Shown here piece by piece: positions 1 to 8,067 of a stretch of 34,758 nt of DNA. Under the pieces are notes generated by a model. That model did not search any database. It was given only the letters and a program-made list of their open reading frames with translations, and was not told where the DNA came from. Origin of the DNA: Streptomyces scabichelini (GTDB lineage Bacteria > Actinomycetota > Actinomycetes > Streptomycetales > Streptomycetaceae); contig NZ_JAAKZY010000106.1 in the NCBI RefSeq assembly GCF_011045015.1, positions 1 to 34,758 of the forward strand, in the 5' to 3' direction. The position numbers and the translations under genes are program-made. Position 1 is the stretch's first letter, and each line of letters begins with the position of its first letter.

Positions 1-29
1 CCCGTCCCCCGTCCCCCCAGCCCGCGCAG

Positions 30-2612
30 CTACTCCGTAGCAATCGCGTTCAGCACATTCATCCGCCCCGCCCGGAACGCCGGCACCAGCGCCGCGAACA
101 GCCCCACGAAGGCCGAGGCGATGAAGACGCCGATGATCGTCGGCCAGGGGATCTCGAGGACCTTCAGACCCTCCAGGGCGAGGAGTTTCTGGGCCGTGGC
201 GCCCCAGCCCATGCCCAGGCCGAGGCCGAGCAGCGCTCCGAAGAGGGCGATGACGACCGACTCCAGGCGGATCATGCGGCGCAGCTGCCGCCGCGAGAGG
301 CCGATCGCCCGCATCAGGCCGATCTCCCGCGTCCGCTCCACCACCGACAGTGCCAGGGTGTTCACGACACCCAGGACCGCCACGATGATCGCGAGGGCCA
401 GCAGACCGTAGACCATGTTCAGAAGCTGGCCGATCTGGTCCTTGAGCTCCTGCTTGTAGTCGGACTGGTCACGGACCTGGTACTGCGGGTACGGGTCCAG
501 GGCCTTCTTCAGGGCCGCGTACGCCTGCTTCTCCTGGCCCTCGGCCGCCTTGGCGAACATGATCTCGTTCGGCGGGATCTGGTCCTTGGGGACGTACTGC
601 TCCATCGTCGCGATGCTCATGTACCGCGCGCCCTGGTCGAGGGCGCTGTCGTCGTTGGTGATCGCGGCGACCTTGAGCTTCGCGGTCTCACCGCCCTTGA
701 AGGCGACGGTCATGGTGTCGCCGACCTTGATCCCGTGATCCGTCGCGTACTCGGAGCCGACCGACATCGCGTTCTTGCCGTACGCCGCCGACAGCTCACC
801 GGCGGTCATCTCGCGGCGCAGGTCGGTCGCGTACGTCGGGTCCGCGGCCGTCACGTCACTGTCCTCGGTCTTGCCGTCGGGCGAGGTCATCTTGGCCTCG
901 ACCACCTTGTAGCTCGTGACGTGGTCCAGGCCCGGCGTCGACTCCATCGCCTTCTCGGCCTGCGGGACGATCCGGTTGTTGCCCTGGACGATGAAGTCCG
1001 CGCCGACCGACTTGTCGAGCTCGTCGGTCGCGGAGGCCACCATCGAGGAGCCGACCACGGAGAGGCAGGCGACCAGCGCGAGGCCGATCATCAGGGCCGC
1101 ACCGGTGGCGCCCGTGCGGCGCGGGTTGCGCAGTGCGTTCCGCTCGGCCAGGCGTCCTACGGGTCCGAAGGCGCGCAGCAGGACCGCGCTGATGGCCCGG
1201 ACCACGCCGCCCGCGAGCAGCGGACCGATGATGACGAACCCGATCAGCGTGAGCACCACACCGGCGCCCAGCATCAGCGAGCCGTCGCTCGCCGTGTCCG
1301 AGGTGCCCGCCAGGTACAGGGCGGCGGCACCGGAGCCGGTGAGGACCAGGCCGATCAGGCCCCGTATCCAGCCGGCCTTGCCGTCGGCCGGCGTACCGGC
1401 GTCGCGCAGCGCGGCCATCGGGGAGACCTTGCCCGCGCGGCGGGCGGGGAGGTAGGCGGCGAGGACCGTGACGACGATGCCCAGGACCAGGCCGACCACC
1501 GGGGTGGCCGTCTTCACCGTCAGGTCGGCGGTGGAGAGGTTCATGCCCGCCATCGACATGAGCTTCATCAGGCCGACCGCGATGCCGACGCCCGCGCCGA
1601 CACCGGCCACGGATCCGACGACGCCCAGCAGCAGGGCCTCGACCAGCACGGACCGATTGACCTGTTTCCGCGACGAACCGATCGCCCGCATCAGGCCGAT
1701 CTCGCGGGTCCGCTGGGCGACCAGCATCGAGAAGGTGTTGATGATCAGGAAGATGCCGACCAGGAAGGCGATCCCGGCGAAGCCGAGCATGGCGTACTTG
1801 ATGACGTTCATGAACTCGCCGACGCCCTCGCGGTTCTCGTCCGAGAACTCCTTCTGCGTCTGGACCTTGTACGCCCCGGCGGCGCCCTCGGCCCCGGCGA
1901 GCGTCGCGGCGACGTTCTGCTTCAGCCGCGCGTCGGTGACACCCTGTTCCGCCGTGACGTTGATCTGCGTGAACCGGCCGGTGGCGCCGAGCAGTTCGCG
2001 CTGCGCGGTGGCGGTGTCGAAGTAGACGACGGCCGCACCGGGGTTGGTCACCTTGAAGGTGGCGATGCCGACGATCTTCGCCTTGAAGTCGCCCGTGACG
2101 GCGATGGTCCGCAGCTCGTCACCCATCTTGAGGTTGTGCTTGTCGGCGGTGTCGGCGTCGACCATCACCTCGGTCGGCCCGCGCGGGGCGTGTCCGGAGG
2201 TGATCTCCATCGAACGCAGGTCGTTCTTCGTCCAGTTGCCCGCGATCGTCGGGGCGCCGGTGCTGGACCCCATGTTCTTGTTGTCGCTGTTGACGACGGT
2301 CACGTTCATCGAACCGACCGCGCCCTCGGCCGACTTGACGCCGTCCGCCTGCTCCGTCCGGTCGACGGCCGAGGCGGGCAGCGACTCGGGCTTGCCGTTC
2401 TGCGGAGTGTCGTCGGCCTTGGCCGCCTTGGGCTGGACCGTGACGTCGGACGCGGTCGTCGCGAAGAGCTTGTCGAACGTCGTGTTCATGGTGTCGGTGA
2501 AGACGAGCGTCCCGCAGACGAAGGCCACCGACAGCAGGACGGCCACGGCAGAGAGGGCCATGCGTCCCTTGTGCGCGAAGAAGTTGCGCATCGAGGTCTT
2601 CATGACGGTCAT
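30..2612 (-). CDS. FtsX/MacB-type ABC transporter permease
   Basis: 860-residue integral membrane protein, the permease partner of the ATPase directly upstream. After a positively charged start (MTVMKTSMRN) there is one membrane segment at about residues 18-38. A large extracytoplasmic domain of about 230 residues follows, as in the MacB periplasmic-core fold. Then come a block of three helices ending in an FtsX signature (QRTREIGLMRAIG), further helices, a second extracytoplasmic domain, and a second FtsX block with the near-identical signature ERTREIGLMRAIGLS. This duplicated FtsX layout is typical of actinobacterial ABC systems that act by mechanotransmission or export lipids or peptides rather than import. 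The ATG at 2612 is chosen because it makes an ATGA overlap with the ATPase stop (2609-2612), implying translational coupling; a longer in-frame reading would run deep into the ATPase. Substrate unknown. Confidence 0.9.
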   Translation of the reverse strand: MTVMKTSMRNFFAHKGRMALSAVAVLLSVAFVCGTLVFTDTMNTTFDKLFATTASDVTVQPKAAKADDTPQNGKPESLPASAVDRTEQADGVKSAEGAVGSMNVTVVNSDNKNMGSSTGAPTIAGNWTKNDLRSMEITSGHAPRGPTEVMVDADTADKHNLKMGDELRTIAVTGDFKAKIVGIATFKVTNPGAAVVYFDTATAQRELLGATGRFTQINVTAEQGVTDARLKQNVAATLAGAEGAAGAYKVQTQKEFSDENREGVGEFMNVIKYAMLGFAGIAFLVGIFLIINTFSMLVAQRTREIGLMRAIGSSRKQVNRSVLVEALLLGVVGSVAGVGAGVGIAVGLMKLMSMAGMNLSTADLTVKTATPVVGLVLGIVVTVLAAYLPARRAGKVSPMAALRDAGTPADGKAGWIRGLIGLVLTGSGAAALYLAGTSDTASDGSLMLGAGVVLTLIGFVIIGPLLAGGVVRAISAVLLRAFGPVGRLAERNALRNPRRTGATGAALMIGLALVACLSVVGSSMVASATDELDKSVGADFIVQGNNRIVPQAEKAMESTPGLDHVTSYKVVEAKMTSPDGKTEDSDVTAADPTYATDLRREMTAGELSAAYGKNAMSVGSEYATDHGIKVGDTMTVAFKGGETAKLKVAAITNDDSALDQGARYMSIATMEQYVPKDQIPPNEIMFAKAAEGQEKQAYAALKKALDPYPQYQVRDQSDYKQELKDQIGQLLNMVYGLLALAIIVAVLGVVNTLALSVVERTREIGLMRAIGLSRRQLRRMIRLESVVIALFGALLGLGLGMGWGATAQKLLALEGLKVLEIPWPTIIGVFIASAFVGLFAALVPAFRAGRMNVLNAIATE

Positions 2613-3397
2613 GACGTACGCCCCCGGGCGTCGAAGTCCTTCATCCGGTCGAGGACGGTCTCGGCGGTGGGCTTCCACATCTCGTCGACGATCCGGCCGT
2701 CGGCCAGGTACAGCACCCGGTCCGCGTACGAGGCGGCCACCGGGTCGTGCGTGACCATCACGATGGTCTGGCCGAGCTCGTCGACGGAGCGCCGCAGGAA
2801 GCCCAGCACCTCGGCGCCGGCACGGGAGTCGAGGTTTCCGGTCGGCTCGTCACCGAAGATGATCTCGGGCCGCGCGGCCAGCGCCCGTGCCACGGCGACG
2901 CGCTGCTGCTGGCCGCCGGAGAGCTGGTTCGGCCGGTGCTTGAGCCGGTCGCTCAGGCCGACGGTCTCGACGACCTGGCCGAGCCAGCCGCGGTCCGGCT
3001 TACGGCCCGCTATGTCCATCGGCAGCGTGATGTTCTCGAGCGCGTTCAGCGTCGGCAGCAGGTTGAAAGCCTGGAAGATGAAGCCGATCCGGTCCCGGCG
3101 CAGCTGCGTGAGCTTCTTGTCCTTGAGGCCGGTGATCTCCGTGTCGGCCAGGTAGATCTGCCCGGAGGTGACGGTGTCGAGGCCGGCGAGGCAGTGCATG
3201 AGCGTGGACTTGCCGGACCCCGAGGGACCCATGATCGCGGTGAACTGGCCCCGCGCGATGTCCACGTCGACCTGGTCGAGGGCGACGACGCGGGTCTCCC
3301 CCGACCCGTACGCCTTGACGACCTGCCGCGCCTGCGCGGCAACGGCCGTACGCCCTCCAGTGCCCCCGTGCCTGGGAATGGTTACAGCCGATGTCAC
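2609..3397 (-). CDS. ABC transporter ATP-binding protein (LolD/MacB type)
   Basis: 262-residue ATPase that powers the adjoining FtsX-type permease. Visible motifs: Walker A GPSGSGKST (57-65), Q-loop FQ (108-109), signature LSGGQQQR (159-166), Walker B IIFGDEP (179-185) with the LolD/MacB-typical EPTGNLDS, and switch His217 (VTHD). The first 20 residues and the last 25 lie outside the conserved fold. The start is GTG at 3397, preceded by an AGGAGA ribosome binding site with good spacing. It is the first gene of a two-gene operon, its stop overlapping the permease start by 4 nt. A 14-bp perfect palindrome lies about 120 nt upstream (3517-3530) and could be an operator. No two-component system is present in the window next to it, although such pairs are often controlled by one. 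Confidence 0.93.
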   Translation of the reverse strand: MTSAVTIPRHGGTGGRTAVAAQARQVVKAYGSGETRVVALDQVDVDIARGQFTAIMGPSGSGKSTLMHCLAGLDTVTSGQIYLADTEITGLKDKKLTQLRRDRIGFIFQAFNLLPTLNALENITLPMDIAGRKPDRGWLGQVVETVGLSDRLKHRPNQLSGGQQQRVAVARALAARPEIIFGDEPTGNLDSRAGAEVLGFLRRSVDELGQTIVMVTHDPVAASYADRVLYLADGRIVDEMWKPTAETVLDRMKDFDARGRTS

Positions 3398-3516
3398 GGT
3401 ACGTCTCCTATGTCGGTCAGCGGGTGGTGTGCGCGTTCTGCTGCGTGGATGAGTCTGGTGGCTGGAGGGGGTCCGGCGCGCTGGTGCTCAGCGCAGTCTT
3501 TTCCGGGGGTAAACCC

Positions 3517-3530
3517 CACCTCCGGAGGTG
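3517..3530. promoter_or_regulatory. 14-bp perfect palindrome upstream of the ABC operon
   Basis: The sequence CACCTCCGGAGGTG is a perfect dyad in the 379-nt gap (3398-3776) between the divergent ABC operon and MFS gene. It sits about 120 nt upstream of the ATPase GTG. Its symmetry suggests a dimeric regulator site, but the regulator is not known and this position could also be a hairpin in a leader. Confidence 0.35.
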
Positions 3531-3632
3531 CGGTACTCCGCCCTCAGCGGCGTAAAGCCAGGTTAAGGACGGCCCCCGCCCCCTCTCGTCCTCCGGCGGT
3601 ACGAACCCTCCCCGAGCCGTAGTACTGAGGTC

Positions 3633-3662
3633 CCCCTAGGGGATCTCCACCCCGTGGTGGAG
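3633..3662. promoter_or_regulatory. Two adjacent palindromes upstream of the MFS exporter
   Basis: A perfect 10-bp palindrome CCCCTAGGGG (3633-3642) is followed 2 bp later by an inverted repeat CTCCACC/GGTGGAG with a 4-nt centre (3645-3662). A further partly related CCTCCACC lies near 3678-3685. The cluster is 115-145 nt upstream of the MFS start in a gap with no gene. It looks like an operator region, but no regulator gene is adjacent. Confidence 0.35.
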
Positions 3663-3776
3663 GAGTTCTAAGGGGGGCCTCCACCTTTGAGACCACCAAG
3701 CGTCCACCCTCCCGCGACGTGAGGGTCAAGTGGGAGAGTGTGCTCCGGCAGATAGATGCAGGGGGAAAGGAATCTG

Positions 3777-5309
3777 GTGAGCCAGGAGGAAACACAGGGG
3801 CCGCACACCGGCATACCGGCCGCAGCGGTTGGCAAGCAGGCCGAGCCCCCCAAGCGCCGTGCCGTCGTCGCCGCGCTGATGCTCGCCATGGGCCTGGCCG
3901 CGCTCGACTCCACGATCGTGTCGACCGCCGTCCCGCAGATCGTCGGCGACCTCGGCGGCTTCTCCGTCTTCTCATGGCTGTTCTCCGGCTATCTGCTCGC
4001 CGTGACGGTCACCCTGCCCGTGTACGGGAAGCTCTCCGACACCTTCGGCCGCAAGCCGGTACTGATCGCGGGCGCAGCCCTCTTCCTCCTCGGCTCCCTG
4101 CTCTGCGCGCTCGCCTGGAACATGGGGGCACTCATCGCCTTCCGCATCGTCCAGGGCCTGGGCGGCGGCGCCCTCCAGGGGACGGTGCAGACGCTCGCCG
4201 CCGACCTCTATCCGCTCAAGCAACGCCCCAAGATCCAGGCGAAGTTGTCCACGGTCTGGGCGACCTCGGCGGTCGCGGGCCCGGCGGTGGGCGGGGTCCT
4301 CGCCGCGTACGCGGACTGGCGCTGGATCTTCCTCATCAACCTGCCGATCGGCGCGCTCGCGCTCTGGCTGATCGTCCGTCACCTGCACGAACCGGAGCGC
4401 GAACCCGGCCCTCGCCCTCGCCCTCGTATCGACTGGGCGGGCGCGCTCGCCGTCTTCGCCTGCGGCGGCGTCCTGCTGACAGCGCTGGTGCAGGGGGGAG
4501 TGGCCTGGGCCTGGCTGTCTGCCCCCTCAATCGCCTTGCTCGGTACGGGACTTGCCCTGGTCGCGCTTGTCGTGGTGATCGAGCGCCGGGCCGCCGAACC
4601 GATCATCCCCGGCTGGGTGTGGCGCCGCCGCACCATCGCGGCGGTCAATCTGGCGTTGGGCGCGCTGGGCCTGCTGATGGTGGCGCCCACGGTCTTCCTC
4701 CCGACGTACGCGCAGTCGGTCCTGGGGCTCGCCCCCATAGCGGCCGGATTCGTGCTGTCCGTATGGACGTTGAGCTGGCCGGTTTCAGCAGCGCTCAGCC
4801 AGCACGTGTACCGCAGGATCGGTTTCCGCAACTCGGCGCTGATCGGCATCGGCACGGCCGCGCTGCTCCTGCTCGCGTTCCCGTTCCTGCCGTATCCCGG
4901 CGAGCCCTGGCAGCCGGCTCTCCTCATGCTCCTGCTCGGCGGCGCGCTCGGCCTCTTCCAACTCCCCCTGCTCATAGGCGTCCAGTCGACCGTCGGCTGG
5001 TCCGAACGGGGCACGGCCACCGGCTCCGTACTCTTCTGCCGCCAGACCGGCCAGACCCTGGGCGCGGCCCTGTTCGGAGCGGTCGCCAACGGAGTGCTGG
5101 CCGCGCGACTCGGCGGCGCCGGCGACCTCGACTCGGTGACCCGCTCCCTCGACTCGGGCGCCCCTGACGAACGTCTGCGCCACGCGGTCGCCGACGCTGT
5201 CCACGCGGTCTACTTCGGCGCGTCCTGCGCGGCCGGGCTCGCCTTCCTTGTCCTGTTGTTGATGGCACCGCGACGGTTTCCGGTCCTGAAGAGCTCCGCC
5301 GAATCGTGA
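3777..5309 (+). CDS. MFS drug exporter, DHA2 (14-TM EmrB/QacA) family
   Basis: 510-residue proton-driven exporter of the major facilitator superfamily, in the cytoplasmic membrane. Family signatures are clear: motif D1 in TM1 (LDSTIVSTAVPQIVGDLGG), motif A between TM2 and TM3 (GKLSDTFGRKP), motif B in TM4 (RIVQGLGGGALQG) and antiporter motif C in TM5 (AGPAVGGVLA). About 14 hydrophobic segments fit the DHA2 group, whose members export lipophilic drugs, dyes or siderophores. The start is put at the GTG at 3777, preceded at optimal distance by GGGGGAAAGG; an in-frame ATG at 3756 lies upstream of that ribosome binding site. The gene stands alone, divergent from the ABC operon, with palindromes in its upstream region. 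The substrate cannot be told from sequence. Confidence 0.92.
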   Translation: MSQEETQGPHTGIPAAAVGKQAEPPKRRAVVAALMLAMGLAALDSTIVSTAVPQIVGDLGGFSVFSWLFSGYLLAVTVTLPVYGKLSDTFGRKPVLIAGAALFLLGSLLCALAWNMGALIAFRIVQGLGGGALQGTVQTLAADLYPLKQRPKIQAKLSTVWATSAVAGPAVGGVLAAYADWRWIFLINLPIGALALWLIVRHLHEPEREPGPRPRPRIDWAGALAVFACGGVLLTALVQGGVAWAWLSAPSIALLGTGLALVALVVVIERRAAEPIIPGWVWRRRTIAAVNLALGALGLLMVAPTVFLPTYAQSVLGLAPIAAGFVLSVWTLSWPVSAALSQHVYRRIGFRNSALIGIGTAALLLLAFPFLPYPGEPWQPALLMLLLGGALGLFQLPLLIGVQSTVGWSERGTATGSVLFCRQTGQTLGAALFGAVANGVLAARLGGAGDLDSVTRSLDSGAPDERLRHAVADAVHAVYFGASCAAGLAFLVLLLMAPRRFPVLKSSAES

Positions 5310-5361
5310 TTCGGTCTCCTTTTGTTCACCTCCCGGCCATGTTCCGCGTTTCGGTAATCCC

Positions 5362-5390
5362 TTGTGACCGTCGAGAATTGGCCATATTCT
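5362..5390 (+). promoter_or_regulatory. Candidate sigma-70-type promoter
   Basis: TTGTGA (5362-5367) and TATTCT (5385-5390) are separated by exactly 17 nt in a locally AT-richer stretch 11 nt upstream of the leader hairpin. This resembles a HrdB-type -35/-10 pair for the secreted-protein gene at 5473. Assigned by eye only. Confidence 0.4.
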
Positions 5391-5400
5391 CCTGAGCATC

Positions 5401-5444
5401 TACGAGGGGCCCGCCCGGCCAGGGGCGGCGACCATCCCCTCGTA
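5401..5444 (+). promoter_or_regulatory. Structured 5' leader hairpin
   Basis: A perfect 9-bp outer stem, TACGAGGGG (5401-5409) with CCCCTCGTA (5436-5444), encloses a second 6-bp stem CCGCCC (5411-5416) with GGGCGG (5423-5428). It lies about 10 nt after the candidate promoter and ends 28 nt before the ATG at 5473. No T-run follows, so an mRNA-stabilising or regulatory leader is more likely than a terminator for the MFS gene, though the latter is possible. Confidence 0.5.
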
Positions 5445-5472
5445 TCGAAACGGGGAAACGGGGAACAATTTC

Positions 5473-5913
5473 ATGCGTACCTGGATGAGAGCTGCCGCGT
5501 TGTTTTCGCCGCTCGCTCTCGGCATCGTCGTTGCCGGACCGGCACCGATGGCCGTGGCCGCCGAAGCCGGCCCACTTCACACCATCACCTGCTCGTTCGA
5601 CAAGAGAGTCGGAACACCGTGGGCGCCGAACAGCGTGACGGTGAAGGGTTTCGTCCGGGTCCGGTGCACGGACCAGCTGGACGAGGCCAACACGGCGGCG
5701 CACATTCAGATCTATGACGGCGGCTGGAAGGATCGTGGCGCCCCGATCGTCAGCCACAACAAGGGTCCGGTCATCCAGGTGAACGATGACACCCTGAAGC
5801 GGCCGGGCACCTGGAAGTACCGCACCGAGGGCACCCACTTCGGACAGCATGGCAACACCTGGGCGCTGCCGACCTACTATTCGCCGGTCCGCACGCTGAC
5901 CCGAGTTCACTAG
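5473..5913 (+). CDS. Small secreted protein of unknown function
   Basis: 146 residues. The N-terminus (MRTWMR, a hydrophobic stretch, then an AVAAEA-like cleavage region near residues 28-32) is a Sec signal peptide, leaving a mature protein of about 115 residues. The mature part has only two cysteines (Cys40 and Cys65), placed to form a disulfide, and is otherwise rich in Thr, Gly and aromatic residues, suggesting a small beta-sandwich. No family was recognised. The start is supported by GGGGAAC upstream of ATG 5473. It is first of three closely spaced genes: the next begins 7 nt after its stop. Codon use is less GC-biased than in the flanking housekeeping genes. Confidence 0.8.
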   Translation: MRTWMRAAALFSPLALGIVVAGPAPMAVAAEAGPLHTITCSFDKRVGTPWAPNSVTVKGFVRVRCTDQLDEANTAAHIQIYDGGWKDRGAPIVSHNKGPVIQVNDDTLKRPGTWKYRTEGTHFGQHGNTWALPTYYSPVRTLTRVH

Positions 5914-5920
5914 GGGAGCA

Positions 5921-6247
5921 ATGAGAAACATGACGGCCGATGCGCGCGACCTCATGGTCACGGCCCAGGAGGTCGCCAGGCTTCGGGACGCACAGCAACT
6001 CGAAGTCAGAGACGTCGCGTTGGCCGCGCTGATCCTCCACTTCCTCCGCTCGGCGGAGGAAGTGGAGGCCTCGGCGGAGGTGTCGCTCTCACCGGAGATG
6101 CTGCCGATGGCCGATGAAGTGCAGGAGATCCTGACGTCCGGAGAGGGTGACCTCCGGAATTCCGACCTGGTGGACCTCGCACGGCGCGAAGAATCCGAAC
6201 TCTCCGAGTATCTGGGGCCGGTATGGCGGGCAATAAAAGGCTACTGA
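5921..6247 (+). CDS. Small acidic cytoplasmic protein, unknown
   Basis: 108 residues, acidic and predicted mostly helical, with no signal peptide or membrane segment. No family was recognised. The gene starts 7 nt after the secreted-protein stop and its end overlaps the lipoprotein start by 25 nt, so the three genes are almost certainly co-transcribed and translationally coupled. ATG 5921 is only 2 nt from the GGGGAG ribosome binding site; the in-frame ATG at 5930 (MTADARD) has better spacing (11 nt) and may be the true start. It may be a cytoplasmic partner of the two exported products, but nothing in the sequence proves this. Confidence 0.7.
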   Translation: MRNMTADARDLMVTAQEVARLRDAQQLEVRDVALAALILHFLRSAEEVEASAEVSLSPEMLPMADEVQEILTSGEGDLRNSDLVDLARREESELSEYLGPVWRAIKGY

Positions 6248-6849
6248 CCTGCCTCGCCCTGTCGCTCTGTGTGATTTCGGTTTCGGCCGCGGCCGCGGGT
6301 TGCTCCGCCGAACCGGCCGAATCCGCAGAGCGCTCAATGGCTCAGGAACTGACGGCGACCGGGTGGGTCGAAGAATCAGTAATCGAAGGCATGGAATCCC
6401 AGACCCGGGATATCCGCCCGGCGGCATGCCAGGACCTGTTCCAGCTGCTGGACCGGGCCAACGGCGCCGATGCGCGCGCATTCGGTTTCCGTAATTCCAC
6501 CACCGGGTCCTACCTCTTGGCCATCGACCAACCCGATGTCCCGGATCCGGCCAACCTCTCGTCCCACCTGAAGAACGCCGCGAAAGTCTGCCCCCGCCTC
6601 ACCATGGGATATGACTCGACATCGCTGGCGTACGACGTCAGGGTGGCCGACACCCGGTCGGGCAGAACCGAAATACGCCTCAACGGAGTCGAGCAGATCG
6701 GCGGACAGCAGGGCGAGCAGGTCGTCGACATGATCGTGAGCAGCGTGAACACGGATGCCGGAGGACGGCTGATCCGCGTCATGAGCAGCGACACGGACAT
6801 CGGACCGACGGAGGAGAAGGCCGCCGAGATCGCGGCAGCCCGTCCCTGA
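6223..6849 (+). CDS. Predicted lipoprotein, unknown function
   Basis: 208 residues. It begins MAGNKRLLTC, followed by a hydrophobic stretch and a lipobox-like ASAAAAGC-type end with Cys27 as the expected lipidated residue. The mature part has two further cysteines, in AACQDLF and KVCPRLT, about 54 residues apart, a spacing compatible with one disulfide. The layout (membrane anchor plus one 150-residue extracytoplasmic domain) is like many actinobacterial surface lipoproteins, and loosely recalls PknH-type sensor domains, but I do not assign a family. The start lies inside the preceding gene (25-nt overlap) with only a weak GGGG ribosome binding site, suggesting coupled translation. It is the last gene of the trio and converges on the TetR gene 28 nt away. 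Confidence 0.8.
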   Translation: MAGNKRLLTCLALSLCVISVSAAAAGCSAEPAESAERSMAQELTATGWVEESVIEGMESQTRDIRPAACQDLFQLLDRANGADARAFGFRNSTTGSYLLAIDQPDVPDPANLSSHLKNAAKVCPRLTMGYDSTSLAYDVRVADTRSGRTEIRLNGVEQIGGQQGEQVVDMIVSSVNTDAGGRLIRVMSSDTDIGPTEEKAAEIAAARP

Positions 6850-6877
6850 CGCGCCTGCCGGCTCACGACGGCGTTCG

Positions 6878-7492
6878 TCACTGATGCAGAACCCTGGCGG
6901 CGAAGGCCGCCAGGTGGGCCCTCATCCGTTCGCGGCTCATCTGCTCTTCGCCGGCGAGGTGTTCGACGAGGTCGGCACGGGTCGCTGCCAGCAGGACGTG
7001 TGCGGCGAAGCCGCTGTCGGCAATGGCGCTGCCCCTGCCTGCGACAGCGCTGTCGCTGAAGCCGGGCAGTTGTCGCAGCGTGTGCTCAAGAGTGCTGTGC
7101 CACCACGTGTAGTGGTCCGCCTGGTAGGGGCTGCCGCTGCCGGCCTCTTCCAGGGCCAGGGAGAGCCGACGGTTGTCGAGCTTGAACTGCAGGACGGCGT
7201 CGAGCAGGGCCAGTACGCGTTCGCGCGGCTCGGCGGTGGGGCCAAGAGGCGCCGGCCCCTCGTCGACGGCCTGTCGCAGCCGTTCGAGCCGCGCCTCGAC
7301 CAGGACACGGATCAGGCCCGTACGGTCGCCGAACCGACGGAAGAGCGTGCCCTTGCCGACGCCGGCCGCTGCCGCGACGTCGTCCATCGACACGCTTCCG
7401 GGACTCTCACTGCGGGCGAAGAGGTCATCGGCCGCGGCCAGGACGGCCTCCCGGTTGCGCACCGCGTCCGCACGTTCCTTGCGTGGAGTCAC
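6878..7492 (-). CDS. TetR family transcriptional repressor
   Basis: 204 residues. The N-terminal helix-turn-helix is clear: NREAVLAAADDLFARS, then VSMDDVAAAAGVGKGTLFRRFGDRTGLI (about residues 15-62), followed by an all-helical ligand-binding domain. The GTG start at 7492 has an AGGGAGAG ribosome binding site. The gene is divergent from the SnoaL-like/NmrA-like pair, and the 83-nt gap holds two near-identical dyads, so it most likely represses that pair and itself and is released by a small molecule. The residue pattern TLFRRFGDR is common in Streptomyces regulators that sit beside NAD(P)-dependent oxidoreductases. The ligand is unknown. Confidence 0.92.
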   Translation of the reverse strand: MTPRKERADAVRNREAVLAAADDLFARSESPGSVSMDDVAAAAGVGKGTLFRRFGDRTGLIRVLVEARLERLRQAVDEGPAPLGPTAEPRERVLALLDAVLQFKLDNRRLSLALEEAGSGSPYQADHYTWWHSTLEHTLRQLPGFSDSAVAGRGSAIADSGFAAHVLLAATRADLVEHLAGEEQMSRERMRAHLAAFAARVLHQ

Positions 7493-7512
7493 GAGCTCTC
7501 CCTTTACAAACC

Positions 7513-7552
7513 GGACCAGCAGTCCGTATCTTTAAACGGACTCGCAGTCCAC
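7513..7552. promoter_or_regulatory. Two TetR operator-like sites in the divergent promoter
   Basis: Site 1 (7513-7527) is CGGAC-5 nt-GTCCG. Site 2 (7538-7552) is CGGAC-5 nt-GTCCA, with the inner core GGACTCGCAGTCC a perfect dyad. The two sites are direct copies offset by 25 bp, each flanked by A/T-rich DNA, and lie between the divergent GTG starts at 7492 and 7576. This is the expected layout for autoregulation by the adjoining TetR protein. Confidence 0.75.
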
Positions 7553-7575
7553 ATTCTAGGGGATGGAGTACGCCC

Positions 7576-8067
7576 GTGACCGCGTCCAGGACCTCACCCG
7601 TTACCTCACCCATGACCGAACCCATGCCACCTGCGGATCTGTACCGCCACAGCCTGCGCCTCCTGCTGGACAAGGACATCGACGGCTGGGTGGACCTGTG
7701 CGACGAGAACGTGCAGTTCGAGTTCCCGTACGCCCCCGAAGGCTTCCCCGCGACACTGGACGGCCGCGCGTCCGTCGCCGACTACCTGCGGGACTATCCC
7801 GACCACTTCGACCTGCGCGAGATCCCCTCTCTGCAGATCCACGAGACCACCGACCAGGACACGATCGTCGCCGAGTGGCGCGGCAAGGGCCGCATGGTCG
7901 CCACGGGCGCTCCCTACGACATGCCGTACGTCGCCGTGGTCACCGTCAGGGACGGCCGCATCACCCACTACCGCGACTACTGGAACCCGGCCGCGATCCC
8001 CGGCCCCCTGGACGACGCGAAGTTCTTCCTGCGGCACGACGGCGAAGGCGAGGACGAAGATGGCTGA
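7576..8067 (+). CDS. SnoaL-like / nuclear transport factor 2-fold protein
   Basis: 163 residues with the small alpha+beta barrel pattern of the NTF2/SnoaL superfamily: an N-terminal helix (LYRHSLRLLLDKDIDGWVDLCDENVQFEFPYAPEG), then strands ending in VVTVRDGRITHYRDYWNP. Members are polyketide cyclases, ketosteroid isomerase relatives or small-molecule binding proteins; this one resembles the stand-alone PhzA/B-like group of unknown substrate. GTG 7576 is preferred because GGATGGAG lies 7 nt upstream; longer in-frame readings would pass through the operators. The end overlaps the NmrA-like gene by 8 nt. The pair is likely an inducible detoxification or redox unit under the divergent TetR. Confidence 0.85.
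   Translation: MTASRTSPVTSPMTEPMPPADLYRHSLRLLLDKDIDGWVDLCDENVQFEFPYAPEGFPATLDGRASVADYLRDYPDHFDLREIPSLQIHETTDQDTIVAEWRGKGRMVATGAPYDMPYVAVVTVRDGRITHYRDYWNPAAIPGPLDDAKFFLRHDGEGEDEDG

Noticed and set aside
735..3155. Long plus-strand open frame (about 800 codons) over the ABC genes
   Set aside because: It is the antisense of two clearly recognisable genes; its translation is Arg/Gly/His-rich shadow sequence with no family features, as expected in high-GC DNA.
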